A DNA stretch of 64,000 bases from Linanthus parryae (Eukaryota; Streptophyta; Magnoliopsida; Ericales; Polemoniaceae): positions 10,302,501-10,366,500 of the forward strand of contig JALGPY010000008.1 in the NCBI GenBank assembly GCA_023055425.1, given 5' to 3'. The notes under the pieces were generated by a model. The model ran no database searches, was not told the DNA's origin, and worked only from the letters and a program-made list of their open reading frames with translations. A program made the translations under genes and the position numbers. Positions 43,828 through 55,944 of the stretch are shown here, in pieces. Within the stretch, counting starts at the first letter, position 1, and each line of letters begins with the position of its first letter.

Positions 43828-44177
43828 AGTTAAGCCAGCCCTGAGAAAAACGGTAAGGGTTTATGGACTTTTGTACAAAAGAGGGTAAAATTGTCACAAA
43901 TAGTGTCGGCATAGAACATGACTAACGGAGCTGACGGAAAGGTGTACACTGTCCTAGCACGGGGTGGTGGGATGTGGAATTAATCAAAGCACGGGGTGGT
44001 GGCTGTCTTTTCTGACTCATCATGTATTGAACATTGTGCTGAATTCTAATGGGGATGGTTCCCCTTAACTCGGTTCCTATTTTCTAATAAAACTACTTTT
44101 CACACATACAAAAGATGTAGATGTTCTAATAATTGGTGGGGGATGATATCTAATTATCAAAGAAATTTAACTTCTAA

Positions 44178-44202
44178 GGGTAAATAACCAAAACATTGAA
44201 CT
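44178..44202 (+). promoter_or_regulatory. Stranded upstream block of F-box gene 5
   Basis: gggtaaataaccaaaacatt matches the block about 100 bp before gene 4, but here the F-box starts only at about 46106 because a LINE fragment lies between. It marks the original promoter edge. Confidence 0.5.
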
Positions 44203-44261
44203 GGTTTTGTTAAGAACACAAAGCTAGCAAAACCAAAACCAGTGGAAACTGTTTTGAGAAT

Positions 44262-46105
44262 AAAGCTTATGACAGATGTGAATGGGACTTCTTGGAAACT
44301 GTTTTAAGAAAATTAGGTTTTGCAGAGAATTGGATAAGAATGGTTATGCAGTGTGTGTACAGTGACTATGGTAGTCAGACTGAGTGGGCAAGATTCAATT
44401 TCCTTTAAACCCCAGAGAGGCTTGAGACAGGGAGACCCTTTGTCTCCCTATCTCTTTGTTATCATTATGGAAAACTTTACTAGATTGATGAAGAAAGCAG
44501 CTATTTCAAAGGAGATTCAAGGTATCTCAATTTTCAGAAGTAAGATCTACTTAAGTCATCTGCTGTTTGCAGACGATTCTTTGATTTTTCTTCAAGCTAA
44601 AGAGAAGGAAGTAAAGCATTTTCTACAAATTCTAAAGATTTTTGGTGAAGCTTCAGGGATGGAAATAAACTTTAACAAGTCAGGTATTCTCTTCTCCCAA
44701 GTAATCAACTGGTTGATTCTATTACAAAGCTTTGTGGTATTCCAAGTTTAGATATGAAGAGTACTTATTTAGGACTTCCTGCTTTCTGGGGAAAATCAAA
44801 AGCTCAAGCTCTCCAATTTATAATTAATAGAATTATTGAGCTTCTTCAAGGGTGGAGGAAAAGAGAATCTGTCTTTTGCAGGAAGAGACATTATCTTAAA
44901 AGCAATAGCCTATTCTATTCCCTGCTATGCCATGTCAGTGGTTGAATTTCCTATAGCTACATGTAAGAAGATAGCCCAGTTAATCAGAAATTTTTGGTGG
45001 GGAGGCAATTTGAAGGAGGCAAAAATGAACTGGGTAAGCTGGGATAAAGTGGCTCAGAAGAAATTCAAGAGCTTTCAACTTGTCCCTGCTAGCAAAACAG
45101 AGTGGGAGATTAGTTAAGAATACAGATTCTCTTATGGCCAAGATTTTGAAAGCAAAACATTACAGCTCAAGTGATTTTATGAAGGCAAAATTAGGCAACA
45201 ACCCAGCTTGGGTGTGGAGCAGCATAATAGCTGACAGAAATGTGTTTGAGAAATGAGCAATCTGGGTGGTGGGCAAAGGTGACAAAATCAGAGTGCTCAA
45301 TCAAGCTTGGATCCCCAAAATGCCTGATTTTAAAGTTAGAGACAATGTAAATTTCTCTGAGGAAAGCTTGGTCACTGAACTGATTAGTCCAGATTCAAAG
45401 AAATGGAATGTATCTCTTGTAAAGAGAAAATTTGATGAAAGAACAGCAGAAGCTATCTTACAGATTCCTCTAAGCTGGAAAGAACAATATGATCAAGTGG
45501 TGTGGCATTTAGAAAACTCAGGTTCCTTCTCTGTAAAATCAGCAATGCAGGTGGCTGCTAAATGGATTGAGGAAAGTAAGAAAATTAAGTTAAAAGGTAC
45601 TTTTAAACCCTCATCATCTTTCAATTTATCATAGAATTGTTGGAAGGTGTTGTGGAATTCTGAGATTACTCCCAAGATCAAGCTATTCTGGTGGAGATTA
45701 AGTCATAATGCACTTGCAGTGAAAGTCAATTTGGCTCTAAGAAAGTGTGCTGTTAGTGACATGTGTGGTATGTGTGGTTTCGAAAAGGAAACTGTGGAAC
45801 ACTGTTTTTTTCAATGTGCTTGGACTGTGCCAGTTTGGTTTGCAATGGGGATATTGAACCCAGATCAGTGCAGAAGAATAGGTAATATTAAAGTGTGGCT
45901 GCAAGAATTTGTGATCAAGAGTGAAGAAGGAAAGTATCCACATCAAAGAGTGACCTTAATTATTTTGGTCTTATGGAATATTTGGCTTGGCAGAAATAGA
46001 TATCTGTTTGAGCAGGAATCTCTAAACCCAGTCAACATTGTGAAAAGCTGCAACTCCCAACTGTTTGAATTGAGGAACTTGAAGCTAAAAGATATGTCAG
46101 GTGAG
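44262..46105 (+). pseudogene. LINE (L1-like) RT to zf-RVT fragment fused to F-box gene 5
   Basis: Begins inside RT with KAYDRCEWDFLETVLRKLGF, then RGLRQGDPLSPYLF, the catalytic LLFADDSLIF (FADD), EASGMEINFNKSG, YLGLPAFWGKSKAQ, KAIAYSIPCYAMSV and the zf-RVT region LWNSEITPKIKLFWWRLSHN, then CGMCGFEKETVEHCFFQC. At least three frameshifts or stops are visible (near 44700-44755, 44870 and 45110). The RNase H domain and a 3' poly(A) are absent: at 46105 the frame passes straight into FRYIPEGIILNVLG of the F-box. A complete LINE insertion would have a tail and TSD; neither is seen. Confidence 0.85.
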
Positions 46106-46757
46106 AAATTGGCAAGCTTCCGGTACATCCCGGAAGGGATCATCCTCAACGTACTGGGAAGAGTACCGATCAAACTTGTGGAGGATTCAGGTGCGTTTCT
46201 AAACAATGGTACAACTGGATATCCCATGATATTCGGACACTCAAACTTATGATCAGGACAGATCCAGAAGACCGTCGTGAGCGTTCGGCTTCGTCTATTT
46301 CATTCAATTCCATGGATCGAAGCATGAAGTTTGAAATCATATATGAATGCTGCGAGTTCGCGTGCGACTGCTACGGCGATGATTGGTCTGAAATGAAAAT
46401 TGGTGACATGGCGGGTTCTTGTAACGGGTTAATCCTTATTGAAGTGCTGCGAAGTGGTTTTTACCTGTGGAATCCATCCATCGGCTACTACAGTCAAAAA
46501 CTCCCCAACCCTCCTCAGTTGGGCGAAGATTTGAGATTGGGGCTTTGCTTCGACTCCAACAATGGAGACTACAAAGCCTTGATAACTCCTACTCGCGGTG
46601 GATCCATGATGGTAGGTAGTTTCAAAAGCAAAACGTTGACTCGTGTTGATTTCCCTTATGAAGTTAGTGGTTTTAACATTAACACAGGGGTGGTAGTGAA
46701 TGGTCGAATTCATTGGCTTGCACACAGGACATACCAATCGTACCAGATCGTCTATTT
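46106..46757 (+). pseudogene. F-box / FBA gene 5, 5' part
   Basis: Closest to gene 4. The native ATG and first 25 or so codons are missing, replaced by LINE sequence. The F-box begins FRYIPEGIILNVLGRVPIKL, then a one-base deletion shifts the frame (gene 4: aagtctcgtggacgatt; here aacttgtggaggatt). The FBA part is open from 46249: GSCNGLILIEVLRSGFYLWN, LGLCFDSNNGDYKALITPTR, VGSFKSKTLTRVDFPYEV, IHWLAHRTYQSYQIVYF. Copia-4 inserts after the Tyr-Phe codons, with TSD tattt (46753-46757). Confidence 0.9.
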
Positions 46758-47248
46758 TGAAGGGCAGGAAGGATCTATCACATACAGATCTACAACATGA
46801 ATTATAGCGGAAGATTCATGTGTTTACCTTGTCTTCCTAAGCTCCTTAATGCAGCGGATGATCGTTTGTTGTTTGCTTTCACGCGCCTCCTCCTTGATCT
46901 TGCTCCCACCAATCTAGTGTGAATCTCGAGGACGAACACTGATTTCCACACCACGTTCCACCTCCTTGGATGAAGTTGGAGAGAGACTAGGGTTCTCTAC
47001 AACTAGTATGAATCTAGACAGAGTAACTTTATTCTCTGGAATAGCCCTATGCCTTAGCATTATTGCACACCATAATGTGTAGGAGGCTACCTCTTTATAT
47101 AGGCAAAACTTCTCCTAGGTTTGCACATAAACCCCTAGGGTTTGAGACTTAGCTACTAACCCCTCTAGTTTGTGCATTAGTGCAACTAACCCCATAAGGT
47201 TATGATAATTACATTGGGCACCCCACATGGGCGCACCAATTGCTAACA
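46758..47248 (-). repeat. Copia-4 3' LTR (left copy)
   Basis: 491 bp, tgaagggcaggaagg...caattgctaaca. It contains tatata near 47094 and the agg-rich minus-strand polypurine neighbour just inside at 47249-47262. Confidence 0.93.
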
Positions 47249-49434
47249 TCTCCCACTCGCACAGTGGGGTTGCACAATCCATCCAGTCTCTATCAATCTC
47301 CAACTTTCTATCATCTACAAAAGAGTATTGTGTGGCCGTGGCGTGTGACCGGTGAGAGTACCTGCATTTCGGGAGATCCGTACACCAAACTCGTGTAGCC
47401 AGCATGGGAAGGCACCCTCTCGGGAGATCCACATACCAAACTCGTATAGCCAGCGCAGGAAGGCACCCTTAAAACATATATCAGTAATAATGCTCTCCGT
47501 AACTCTCGTATTCCCCAGATTCCTCAGATTGTCATCTCGTGGATCATGAGCACCTGCCTTGTCCCGAAGGCCATGCTCCAATGAGTCCACATCTCCTTTA
47601 TATTTTCATATCCTACACGATCCCATAAGATCTTGCAGGTGGGCCCAATGAAGATAATAAAGAGCGATGCAACGAGAATCTTTCCTTACATACATGTGTC
47701 ACTTAGATTCGGCTCAGCTGCTTTCCCAGCAGTGTCCGGAAAGCCGAATCATCCATAGCCGTAAGGTGTCACGCCAAAGTAGCACCACCGACCCGTCTCC
47801 TCATGACACAGACGTAAGTACAAAGGGTATACAGTGTCAATCATCTTCATATGATCGACGAGGCTCACACGATGAGGAATCCCAGGGACTAATTCTACTC
47901 ATCACCTCATGGTCACTCATAAGCGCGCGTTATTCAAGGGGGAATATGCGCCATAGTGTTTAGACTCTGATCAGAGCGCATGTCTTATCCTTACAAAGGA
48001 CCACTATGCAGATGTCTATCCGGTAGCCCTTATGGCCACCAGCCCGAGTGCTGCCATGTCACACTATTGTGAACAATTATCAGCTCTCGCATCTGGCTTC
48101 TTCTACACAGACTATACATGGTTCGGGGTAATAACCATGTTCGATTGGCCATAACCAACTTCACCTTGGAACTTATTTCCAATGCGACAGTTGAATCCGT
48201 CTGACAGGCTCCTAGCTCTACTGATAGACATTTAGCTCTTATCATAGGCCATATGCTCGTATGATAGGTATCTCTTATCATATCGCAGGCTTTCAGCGCT
48301 TATCTGGATTCTGTCTCATCTTCCGCCACACCCAGACATATCCAGGATATTGCGAAGGCGATCGCTCGTGTGAGTGAGCCGACCTAGTGTCTGCGTGACA
48401 TGCTCTATGCTACTACTGGAAATGTAACACATCATACATGTATCAAAACAACATGCTGCTTAAAACAAATCCAATTAAAATCCATTCTATCAACGTCTCT
48501 TGTTCTCATCAATCATATTGCTAGTTATCGACTACTAAGTCCCAATTTTCTAAAGCAATCCACAAAGACAATTCTTAAGTGGTTTAGGAATGGGATGAGC
48601 CAACATCCTGGCCCATAGTCGATCCACTCCAGGATTACTCTTTCTAGGTAGTTATTTCACCTTTTGTGAAATAGTACCCTCGACTATGTGTTTGTCTTTA
48701 CCGCAATGTTATAGCCGTATGCTAACACTACTCATGGTAATAGGTTTGTTGATAGCTCATAACCTTACAAGAAACCTTCTCAGTTAAACACATTTCTGCC
48801 CTATGGCAGAACAGGCCATCGTGCTTCGCTTCCATGGTCAATGAGGCGGTCTAATACGATCATGCAACACTTATATTGCATTTGTTCCATGCGAGTCTAT
48901 CATCGAGCATGGGCGATAGCCTGATTCGGATCCAAGTGCATCTAGGTCCCCACCCTAGTTAGCATATGTGGCTAACTAGTCGAAGCATCTTCTTCGATAG
49001 TCATGGCACGTGATCCATCATATAGAGTATCCTGGTTACAATCTTGTGTTTTAAATTGGAATATCCTGAAATCCAATTCTTCCGATTGCATAGCGTTCGC
49101 TAGGTCTGAGTATACACCATAGTGCATATAAGACTCATACTGCATCAGGCACTCTGGTTATCTGGTCATTCTTATATGGTGTCTCTCAGGGCACGTGCCT
49201 AGGCTCGTAAAGTCTTGCGCTGAGCTACAGGAGTACAATTACTCCTTAGGGGACTCGAACAATCCTTAAGCTCTACTAGCCAATAGTGTGTCATCGATAT
49301 TAAGTGACGTGATCTTCAACTCTCTACTATTAAGAGTGATACACAACGGTTTCCATTTGTTATCGTAAACATATAGTAAACGATCCCTGATGAAATACAG
49401 TTGTCCAGAGGACTATATAAGATCCCATATGGAC

Positions 49435-50885
49435 TTAAATAGCTTGCACACATTCTGTGCATTTGACCTTAGTCACCTCTAGGATTTCTCCATTGAGAAA
49501 TTCAGTCGTCACGTCTATCGAGAATAGATCCACAACTATTGATGCTACCAAGCGAATCAACGTAATCCTTACCACCCAAAGCGTTGGGAAGGATACCTTG
49601 TTGAACCAACGCAAATTCGTCGGATCGACCCAAATTCGTCGATGTCTACTCTCAGAATGAGCGTAGCCTTTTTCGCTTCTACGCAAGTCATATGCCTTAC
49701 CACGCTTCCGTCTGGGTCTCTGACTGACCTTGGAAATCCATTAATCTCCAATAGTCTTCCATCCAGTTGGAAATCCAACCTAGCCTTAAACTCGGTTGGC
49801 CCTTTATAGACTCTAATTCATCCTGTAAAGCTCACTATTCATTCTTCATAATCAGGGAACGATAAGGCCTATGATTCTATCCTATCGTATATGCAAGGTG
49901 ATCCTTAAGATCATCCCTTCGATCTCAAGTAATCGAAGGGGTATGCTCCTATGAGCAATTCCTTTGCATAGGAGGATCATCATTTACTCTCATCCCTTAT
50001 GGATGGAGTATCCTGCTTGGAAAGTCACTCCCACTGTCCGAAGGATCCTTGAGGAACTAATTCCTCATAATCAACTAAGGAACAGGGTATCTTCCAGCGG
50101 TTCCTCCATGCTCGTGGAGATTATTGTCTCTACGAACATATCCCTTAATTATGGACATATCTCATGAGAAATCATATGTATCGTGAATCCATTTACGTTA
50201 CACTACTTATCGGATGTTGCGTTTCAAATACGCAACCCCTAGGATGCTCCGAATAGCATGAGAAGATACGTTACTCCATGAAGATATGTTTCTTCCATCT
50301 AGGGTCTAACTTCCAATTCCTTCTTGTCAGGTGATGAAAGATCCTGGGACAAACACCCTAGGTTCATCATTATCTTGCGTGATGACCCTTATGGTCTTCC
50401 TTTCGATGTCAATTCATCGATGGGGTACGCTCCAAAGAACGTTCCTACGCAAAGAGGGTTCCTCCTCATAGTCATAATCTATGATGGGCTTGTTCACTAG
50501 GCAAGTTACTCCCACTGTCCTGAAGATTCGTAGGAACTATTTCCTGTTGATCATTCAGGGATGGGGTGTCATCTAGTGAAACCTTTGTTTCGTAGAGACT
50601 TATTTCTCAACGAACCTCTTCCTGGCTAGAAATTTAGTTAGTACATAAGTTGCCGATCCCCATGGCCTAAGGTGACCTCATTCAGGTTGCCTTTTGGTCC
50701 ACATCTCGTAGGGTGTAGTGGCTGCAGACTTGGTGGACTTATGGTTGCGTATGTTGATAGTCGTTTAGCAAAGTGTCTCCTCCGATTAGGGAGCTTGTAC
50801 TTTGCACGCTCTATCATACATCAGACCATCTCTTACAGTAACCTATTCCTCTTATTCTCTACAGCACCCTGCTGAGGCGTGGGAA
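49435..50885 (-). pseudogene. Copia-4 decayed integrase and RT
   Basis: Reading the minus strand downwards: IPTPQQGAVENKRNR-like sequence with stops (about 50880-50800), which corresponds to the TPQQNGVAERRNRT box of copia integrase; the following KYKLP and HPTR segments correspond to the integrase C-terminal part. Further on, near 49560-49480, FSIDVTTEFLNGEILEV corresponds to the RT box DVKTAFLNGELEE. Stops and shifts every few dozen codons show long decay. Confidence 0.6.
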
Positions 50886-53439
50886 TAGCCAACTGCCTTA
50901 CTATTTTTCTCCATCACATAGCTCTTGCTAAGATAGATACTTCCAGTATCTTTCTGGCCAAGGACATATCCTTTTATCCAGACGGTTTTTCTACCTTTTG
51001 TAGAGACCTGTCTGAAGCACCCTTGTGCCTCAGACTTATGTGGCCCAAGCACACATAGTTGAGACGTGGACAATAATCTACGAATGTGATGGAACAGTAA
51101 GCACCATGTCTTAGCTTAACAATTTAATGGAACATAACAACAGAATGAATAAAATATAAAGAAGCAGTAGTCCTTAATGCTCTACTGGATAATTTTGCAT
51201 TTTTGCCTTTCATGTCCGGCAAGAACTACACACAGGGAAGGGTACCTTGGGCAAAATCCAAGCAGGCCTGCCCTAGCTAGCCTGAACATCCTTTCCTGTC
51301 ATCGTGTGTCTTAATCTAGCGCGCCACATATCAGAATCTTAAGTCGTACTCATAAGTTGACATCCAAGAATTCTGAGGCGTTACTCATGCTAGAATCTTA
51401 AGAACGCAAATACCATTATATAACCATATCCAAAGTTAAAACTGTGACCAAAACAAATTTTGGTGGCTACTCCCTCAAAGATGATCCTTTGGATCCTTAG
51501 ACGAGAAATTAGTGCCAGGTCTGGCCTTTTCTCTTAGTCTTAGGAAAAACTCCTTTGCTCCTTTTGCGTTTGTCAGTCTTGGGTAATACTGGCCTTATGC
51601 CAATATTTCCCTTAAACTTCCTTATCCTTGCCCCACCTATTGCCTTGGTCCTAATACCGGGCTAGGGACTATATCTGCCTATCATACTTCACTAAGTATG
51701 ATCATACTTCACCAACAGTCTTTAACAATCATTTATCGCTTAGACATCCGAAGTATGCTGGACTAGTATTCTTTGCAAACTCTTTTTGCTTAGATCCTAG
51801 AACAGAGTGATGTTTTGGTCTTATCCAAACATCCTGACACGTGCAAAGTGTGTCATATAACGTTCCATGAAACGTGGCAGAGATTGCAGTCAATTGCAAC
51901 TCGGATAGGCTGTGCCTGACAACCCTTAACTCTATTATCATACATGGCATCAATCTCAGACGTTAAAGTCGAGTGCTCAATATTATGACATGAGCCATAA
52001 CTCATAGTTAAGGTAGGATTATTATGAGTCATTACTCACAACTTATGTACGCAAATGGCTAGGATGGATCCAAGATTCTTCTTTGGCTTCCTACAATTTT
52101 AAAAGTGGTCTCGAACATGCTGAAGAGGTCATTTCCCCACCTTTTCATAGCATGCTCCATGACATTATCTTGACTGCTGCCTCCCACTATTGGTGAGCCT
52201 AAAGATAATGTGCATGTGCTGCTGTGACAACTTATTCATCACAGGTTAGACCATGTTTGTAGGTGGTTGACAACCTATGTCCAACGGATGGTTACATAGT
52301 ACGACGACTCATCATATCGTTTGTTGTCACCATTTAGCCTTTACAGTTTCGATTTAGACACGATTGATAGAGACATTGTGGAAGTTAATCACTAGCATTT
52401 ACTTAGCTCCAAAATAACATGTGACATCGATTAAACTCAATAGTTCCTCACAAGGACTCCACCAAAACCTAGCGTATATCCTAGGAATCAAATCGCATCA
52501 CTTGTGATTTCCTATCAATTTTAATCATGTTATCATGTGAGCTCTTTTGTTTTAGTTCTTTAGCATGCGAGGTTAAACATATATATCCAATCACACGCAG
52601 TTATAACATAAAACAAGCATAAGCATAAATAAATATGCAATGGATGTGGCCCCTAAGGTGCACTCCCACTATTGAGAGCACTTCTTGAGCAAGTCTTGAA
52701 CTCCATCTCATGCCATCTCGCCTACTTGAGGACTCCAAGCTTGAGGCTCCATTAGACCGTCTAATTGCTCCATGCACCTTGCGCCATAGCTTTTGGTTTG
52801 GCCACCTCTCTTGAAGCTTCAATCTTCAATCTCTACTAACTATCTTATTTCTAATAAGAAGTAACCTCATAGAGGCGAGTGGATGAGAAGAGAAGACACT
52901 AGAGTATAGAGAGGCACGACACGCAGGCCGTATTTTGATTACATATTCAAAAACCAAAACCAAAACCAAAACCAAAAACATCTATGCCACATCCATGCAC
53001 CAAACACATCCATTCAACCCACAACAGCATGTATAACAATATAATGAACATACTGGAATTTTCTGGAAATTTCCGGAATTAAACAATAATTACTGGAAAT
53101 TAATAAGCAATAATCTAATCAACTAAAAAGATCGAAAATTGCTCCCTACCACTTAGGGTCTCACCACCTATGGCAAAACGTAGGGAAAAATGACCTAAGT
53201 CTCCAGAAAAAAATTTGGGCTCAAAACAGTGTGTTTAAGGTCGTCAAACTGCCTCGGGAAGTGTGCTAAACACTAATTAATTAATCTGGAAATTACTAAA
53301 ATTTTCCGTCGCTCCAAAAATTATGAAAAAATATCCACAAAATAGGAAATTTAATTTGGAGTCCCTAGGAAAAAACCGGACGAAAAATGACGGCGGGAGG
53401 AGGCCGCACGCGCCCTCACGCGCCGCCGCGCGTGGGCGC

Positions 53440-53665
53440 GTCCGCCTCCGCCACGCGCTGACGTCGGCCCATGTGCCACGTCAGCATGCCACGTGGCATG
53501 CCACGTCAGCACCTATGCTGACGTCAGCTGCCACGCCAGCCCGCCACGACATCGCCACGTCAGCTGACACGTGGCTGCCACGTCATCGCCACGTCAGCCA
53601 CTTGCTGACGTGGCACCACCACGTCATCTGCCACGTCAGCCCTAGGGCCATGTCAGCAGCCGCCG
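53440..53665. promoter_or_regulatory. Dense cluster of ACGT-core (TGACGTGGC) motifs in the Copia-4 leader
   Basis: In about 225 bp, ACGT cores recur more than a dozen times, mostly as gccacgtcagc or its reverse gctgacgtggc, in both orientations. ACGT-core G-box/C-box sequences bind plant bZIP factors. The cluster lies between the 5' LTR and the pol relics, in a GC-rich island within AT-rich sequence. Regulatory use is inference. Confidence 0.6.
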
Positions 53666-54085
53666 CCAGCCCTTAGGCGCGTGCGGCGCGTGGCCGCGCG
53701 TGGGGGCGGCTTCGGTGGCGCGTGAAGCCCACGCGCCGCCTTCCCGTGCTCCGTTTCCGACGAAATTAATTTTGCCGTGATCGTCTTTTCGTCCTGATCC
53801 CGATTATGTGGTCAAAATCCAATTTTAACAAGTTTTTGAAAAACGTGTTCTATTATTGGATCTAGCAGTCCAGATTAATACAGTTCCGAAACTTTGAAAA
53901 TTCATAACTAATTCATCGTAAATTCAAAAAATATAAAATTTATATATCTTGAATCCTCGTGAAAAACCCTACCTAACCATATAGGTTTCGTCTACTGGTT
54001 ATGAAATTTCAGAAACGCGATTTTTAATACAGTTTCAGGAACGCTTATCGAGGCACGAAAAACAAACTAATGGCTCTGATACCAA

Positions 54086-54576
54086 TGAAGGGCAGGAAGG
54101 ATCTATCACATACAGATCTACAACATGAATTATAGCGGAAGATTCATGTGTTTACCTTGTCTTCCTAAGCTCCTTAATGCAGCGGATGATCGTTTGTTGT
54201 TTGCTTTCACGCGCCTCCTCCTTGATCTTGCTCCCACCAATCTAGTGTGAATCTCGAGGACGAACACCGATTTCCACACCACGTTCCACCTCCTTGGATG
54301 AAGTTGGAGAGAGACTAGGGTTCTCTACAACTAGTACGAATCTAGACAGAGTAACTTTATTCTCTGGAATAGCCCTATGCCTTAGCATTATTGCACACCA
54401 TAATGTGTAGGAGGCTACCTCTTTATATAGGCAAAACTTCTCCTAGGTTTGCACATAAACCCCTAGAGTTTGAGCCTTAGCTACTAACCCCTCTAGTTTG
54501 TGCATTAGTGCAACTAACCCCATAAGGTTATGATAATTACATTGGGCACCCCACATGGGCGCACCAATTGCTAACA
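54086..54576 (-). repeat. Copia-4 5' LTR (right copy)
   Basis: 491-bp partner of 46758-47248; visible differences are single bases near 54269, 54338, 54468 and 54476. It is preceded by the tRNA-Met-type primer-binding site and followed by TSD tattt. Confidence 0.93.
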
Positions 54577-54994
54577 TATTTCGACCCCAAGAAGGACGAA
54601 TATGGAGATGTCCCCACGCCAGACAACAATGATGATTCATGGGTATACATTATGCCTTCTAGATGGATGTCTTTGCATGGTCTGCAACTGCAAGATAGAG
54701 TATGACGCGGACGGCTATAGTGGTAAATTTGAGATATCGGTAATGAAAGAATATGGATCGAAAGAATCGTGGGCTTTACTGTTCAAAATTGAACCAGGAG
54801 TTCATCGTTTGACAGTCGAGCCGCTGTTTTATACATATGATAAAGAAATGGTTCTGATTGATGTTGGAGACGCTATTCTTGCGTATGACAGAAATGGTAT
54901 GTTCGGTTTTGATGTAACGAAATTGTTAAATCGTCCATACTACGTGTCATATTCAATTGTTTATGAAGAGACGTTTTTCAGGCCGGCATTCTAA
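54577..54994 (+). pseudogene. F-box / FBA gene 5, 3' part
   Basis: Removing Copia-4 and one TSD copy restores the frame exactly: QIVYF then DPKKDEYGDVPTPDNNDDSW. A one-base shift near 54640-54650 then leads to LCLLDGCLCMVC, FEISVMKEYGSKESWALLFK, AILAYDRNGMFGFDV and the end VYEETFFRPAF. As in gene 4, the tail seen in genes 1 and 2 is cut off. Just after the stop a 23-bp piece (aggcatt(c/t)taagataattgcgac) is tandemly duplicated. Confidence 0.88.
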
Positions 54995-55913
54995 GATAAT
55001 TGCGACAGGCATTTTAAGATAATTGCGACAAGAGAGAGTGCAGACGGGAAGCTATCTTTGATGCAGAGAGAGTCAGGAGGCCGCCATGGGAATTGTGTCG
55101 CCCTTTATTCGTATTTTTCTTCATATCAACTTGGAGCTCGAATTGTTTGAATTGTTTCATTTATTTTCCCAGCTAGCTAGTTGAACTCAGTTTTGTTAAA
55201 ATGCTCATTTTTTTAAGCATTAACATGTTCTCTTTGATGAATGAATGATCTGCTCACGGATTGATCAAAGTCATGCTTACCTAACAACAGGGAAGCCTAG
55301 AAAGGTGTTAAAACGAGTTTCATTAATTCATAAACCTGTCTTAAGTAGTTGTCTCTGATGGGGCTAACCTCCTTTAGAAAACATAAATCGAACATCGGCT
55401 GGCTTCAAAGCAAGACTCTCCTTATTTTCTACGTCCATTTGCTTTTGTAGATTTACCATTACAACTTCCGAAAGAAATTGAAGGGCATGGCGTGCTTTGT
55501 TGACGGATATTTCTAGCTTATTGATAGATCTACTGCAGTTCATTTTAGTAGTATACTTTTAGCTTATGTCAGCAGTTTACTCATAAGCTATATTAACCTG
55601 AGGTAAGATTCTCCCGTTGGACTAGAAACCCCTAAATTTAAGTTTTCAGATTCACTACGTACTTAACAATATGGCAAATTTCAGCAGCTTGTCATTCATC
55701 TATAGACCAGAATATCAAAACACTTCAAAGAATCTCAATTTCACGGTGATAGAAAATAGCAGCAGGTTTAAACTCAGAATTGCAATAGGCAGGAGCTTAT
55801 TGAAAACTAAAGAACAAGATAATAACAACAAGAAATTGAATAATACTTATCTTGTATTCAGTCAACAAACTCGATACAAAATCAGCATCAGTACAACAAC
55901 AGAAATCAAAGCT

Positions 55914-55944
<31 letters not shown>

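Larger units (their letters stand above)
42283..44177. other. Intergenic region upstream of F-box gene 5
   Basis: AT-rich with no gene seen. It contains a tRNA-like SINE head (43431-43493), a 37-bp T run (43722-43758) between imperfect 34-bp direct repeats, a repeated acggggtggtgg (about 43960 and 43990), and at its end sequence matching the upstream regions of F-box genes 3 and 4. Confidence 0.45.
46758..54576 (-). mobile_element. Copia-4: young LTR element with coding-dead interior
   Basis: Two 491-bp LTRs (46758-47248 and 54086-54576) differ at four visible positions. Exact TSD tattt (46753-46757 and 54577-54581). The primer-binding site reads tggtatcagagcc on the minus strand (54072-54084); the purine-rich gagtgggaga tract abuts the left LTR. 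In the 6.8-kb interior no frame exceeds about 130 codons. Relics of copia pol occur in the correct order on the minus strand: integrase near 50880-50790 (IPTPQQ, then ENKRNR) and RT near 49500 (DVTTEFLNGEI). Likely a non-autonomous element mobilised in trans. Confidence 0.92.

Noticed and set aside
53323..53676. 117-codon frame through the GC-rich leader of Copia-4
   Set aside because: It is open only because the ACGT repeats avoid stops; the product is Arg/His/Ala-rich noise and lies in the untranslated leader of a minus-strand element.
289..54994. Self-incompatibility S-locus (SLF cluster)
   Set aside because: A tandem F-box/FBA cluster amid transposons resembles an S-locus, but no S-RNase is present in the window and the F-box sequences do not carry motifs I could tie to SLF. 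Left open, not claimed.
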